19,158 nt of DNA from Zygnema cylindricum (taxonomy: Eukaryota; Streptophyta; Zygnematophyceae; Zygnematales; Zygnemataceae): NCBI GenBank assembly GCA_037447655.1, contig JBBHKE010001843.1:173574-192731 (forward strand). The letters run 5' to 3'. This document shows positions 18,363 through 19,158 of this stretch, one piece after another (positions within the stretch are counted from its first letter, which is position 1; every line of letters begins with the position of its first letter). The notes under the pieces are model-generated. The model had not been told where the DNA came from. It saw only the letters and a program-made list of their open reading frames with translations, and made no database searches. Position numbers and translations under genes: made by a program.

Positions 18363-18911
18363 CATGATGCAAAAAAATTACTAAAAAGTTTTAAAGTATC
18401 CAGAACATTAAATTTTCTAAATTTTTTTATAATTACTAATATAAAAACAATAAAAGAAATTTTTAAATGTAAAAAACAAACAAAAAACCAAAAAAAACCA
18501 CCTTCTCACCCACCTATCTCCTACTCCCCCCTCCCTCCTTGTTACCAACACATGCTATGCATTAATACATTTCATCTAAATTTCAAAAAAATAAAATTTT
18601 ATTTTTGTCTAAATTTTCTTCTTTCTCGTGATTCTAAAGAAGCATCATGCATATCTTTTATGATACTGACAAAAAAAAATGCTTAAAAAAGAAAAAAAAA
18701 CAAAAAGCAGTTCAAAAGATGAAAAATAACTAAAAACAAGAATTGCAAGAAAAAGAAAAAAAAAAAAAACTGAGAGAGAGAGAGAAATTTCTTCGTTATA
18801 AAGTTAATAAAGAGAGTGGCGGAAAGAAAACATTTTTTAAGAAAAAATGCCTTTTTTTTTAGATTATTTTTACATTTTTAAAAAGAGAATACCTCCTTTT
18901 TTAAAGAAATT
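18363..18911. other. AT-rich stretch with purine tract and second copy of a dispersed repeat
   Basis: Contains a C-rich patch (CCACCTATCTCCTACTCCCC near 18510), the CATCATGCATATCTT repeat copy at 18582-18685, and an A/G tract at 18685-18790 ending in GAGAGAGAGAGA. No gene seen. Confidence 0.65.
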
Positions 18912-19158
18912 CTGCATTTTTCAAGTAACTCTCATTGTATCTCTCATCTCGACAAAAAGAAAACAACAAAAAAAAAATCTACTTTATCTTCTTTATCCTC
19001 TTTATCATTAAAAAAAAAGTCTTAATTTAGTAATAAGCAAAAAAAAAAAATTACATATAAAAAATTCATTTAAGTAAAACTTTTACATTACTAAATAAAA
19101 TAATAACAATCAACACAAAAAAATGATGGATATTTACATTTCTGAAATAGAATTTAGC
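18912..19158 (+). repeat. Dispersed direct repeat, copy 2 (runs to window edge)
   Basis: Matches 17503-17683: GTATCTCTCATCT..ACAAAAAGAAAA at 18937 and ATAAAATAATAACAATCAACACAA..GATG(G)ATATTTACATTT near 19096-19143. The copy may extend past the end of the window. Confidence 0.88.

Overview
This window looks like non-coding, repeat-dense nuclear DNA of a eukaryote, most likely a plant. The reasons are short TIR elements of a Tourist/Harbinger-like style, tRNA-derived modules, large AT-rich microsatellite stretches, and no long or family-recognisable open frame in 19 kb. The species is inferred only weakly. I found no protein-coding gene that I can support and no intact tRNA or rRNA gene. The longest open frames are homopurine artefacts (poly-Phe/Leu) or frames inside repeats.

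Layout. Positions 1-3.8 kb hold three related non-autonomous DNA transposons: E1 at 25-823, E2 at 1854-2640 and E3 at 2830-3753. Each is bounded by inverted termini starting GG(G/C)YG and has a TA on its left flank. E1 and E2 also share internal and subterminal sequence. All three are rich in the tetranucleotide GTAC and contain internal hairpins. From 3.8 to 5.2 kb is unassigned sequence with small repeats. From about 5.2 to 8.16 kb is a large inverted-repeat element with two imperfect arms of about 1 kb and a central spacer of about 0.9 kb. Each arm carries a decayed tRNA-like segment with recognisable A-box and B-box sequence, and the two segments point outward.

From 8.16 kb rightwards the composition changes abruptly to very AT-rich DNA with far fewer GTAC sites. 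It contains a dispersed repeat pair (8171-8473 and 11603-11925), a 253-bp tandem duplication (9188-9693), exact 14-bp and 37-bp tandem duplications, tandem pairs with periods of 93, 42, 147, 132 and 179 bp, (TA)n tracts, a 27-nt poly(A) run, and several A/G-only tracts of 100-200 bp that nearly all lie on the + strand. Near the right edge another dispersed repeat pair (17503-17683 and 18912-19158) and a perfect 14-bp hairpin (18317-18354) are present.

No gene network can be described. The functional content is mobile-element ends, decayed pol III-type internal promoter sequence and simple repeats. The item most worth a second look is the long inverted-repeat element with paired outward-facing tRNA-like modules, followed by the GTAC-rich element family.
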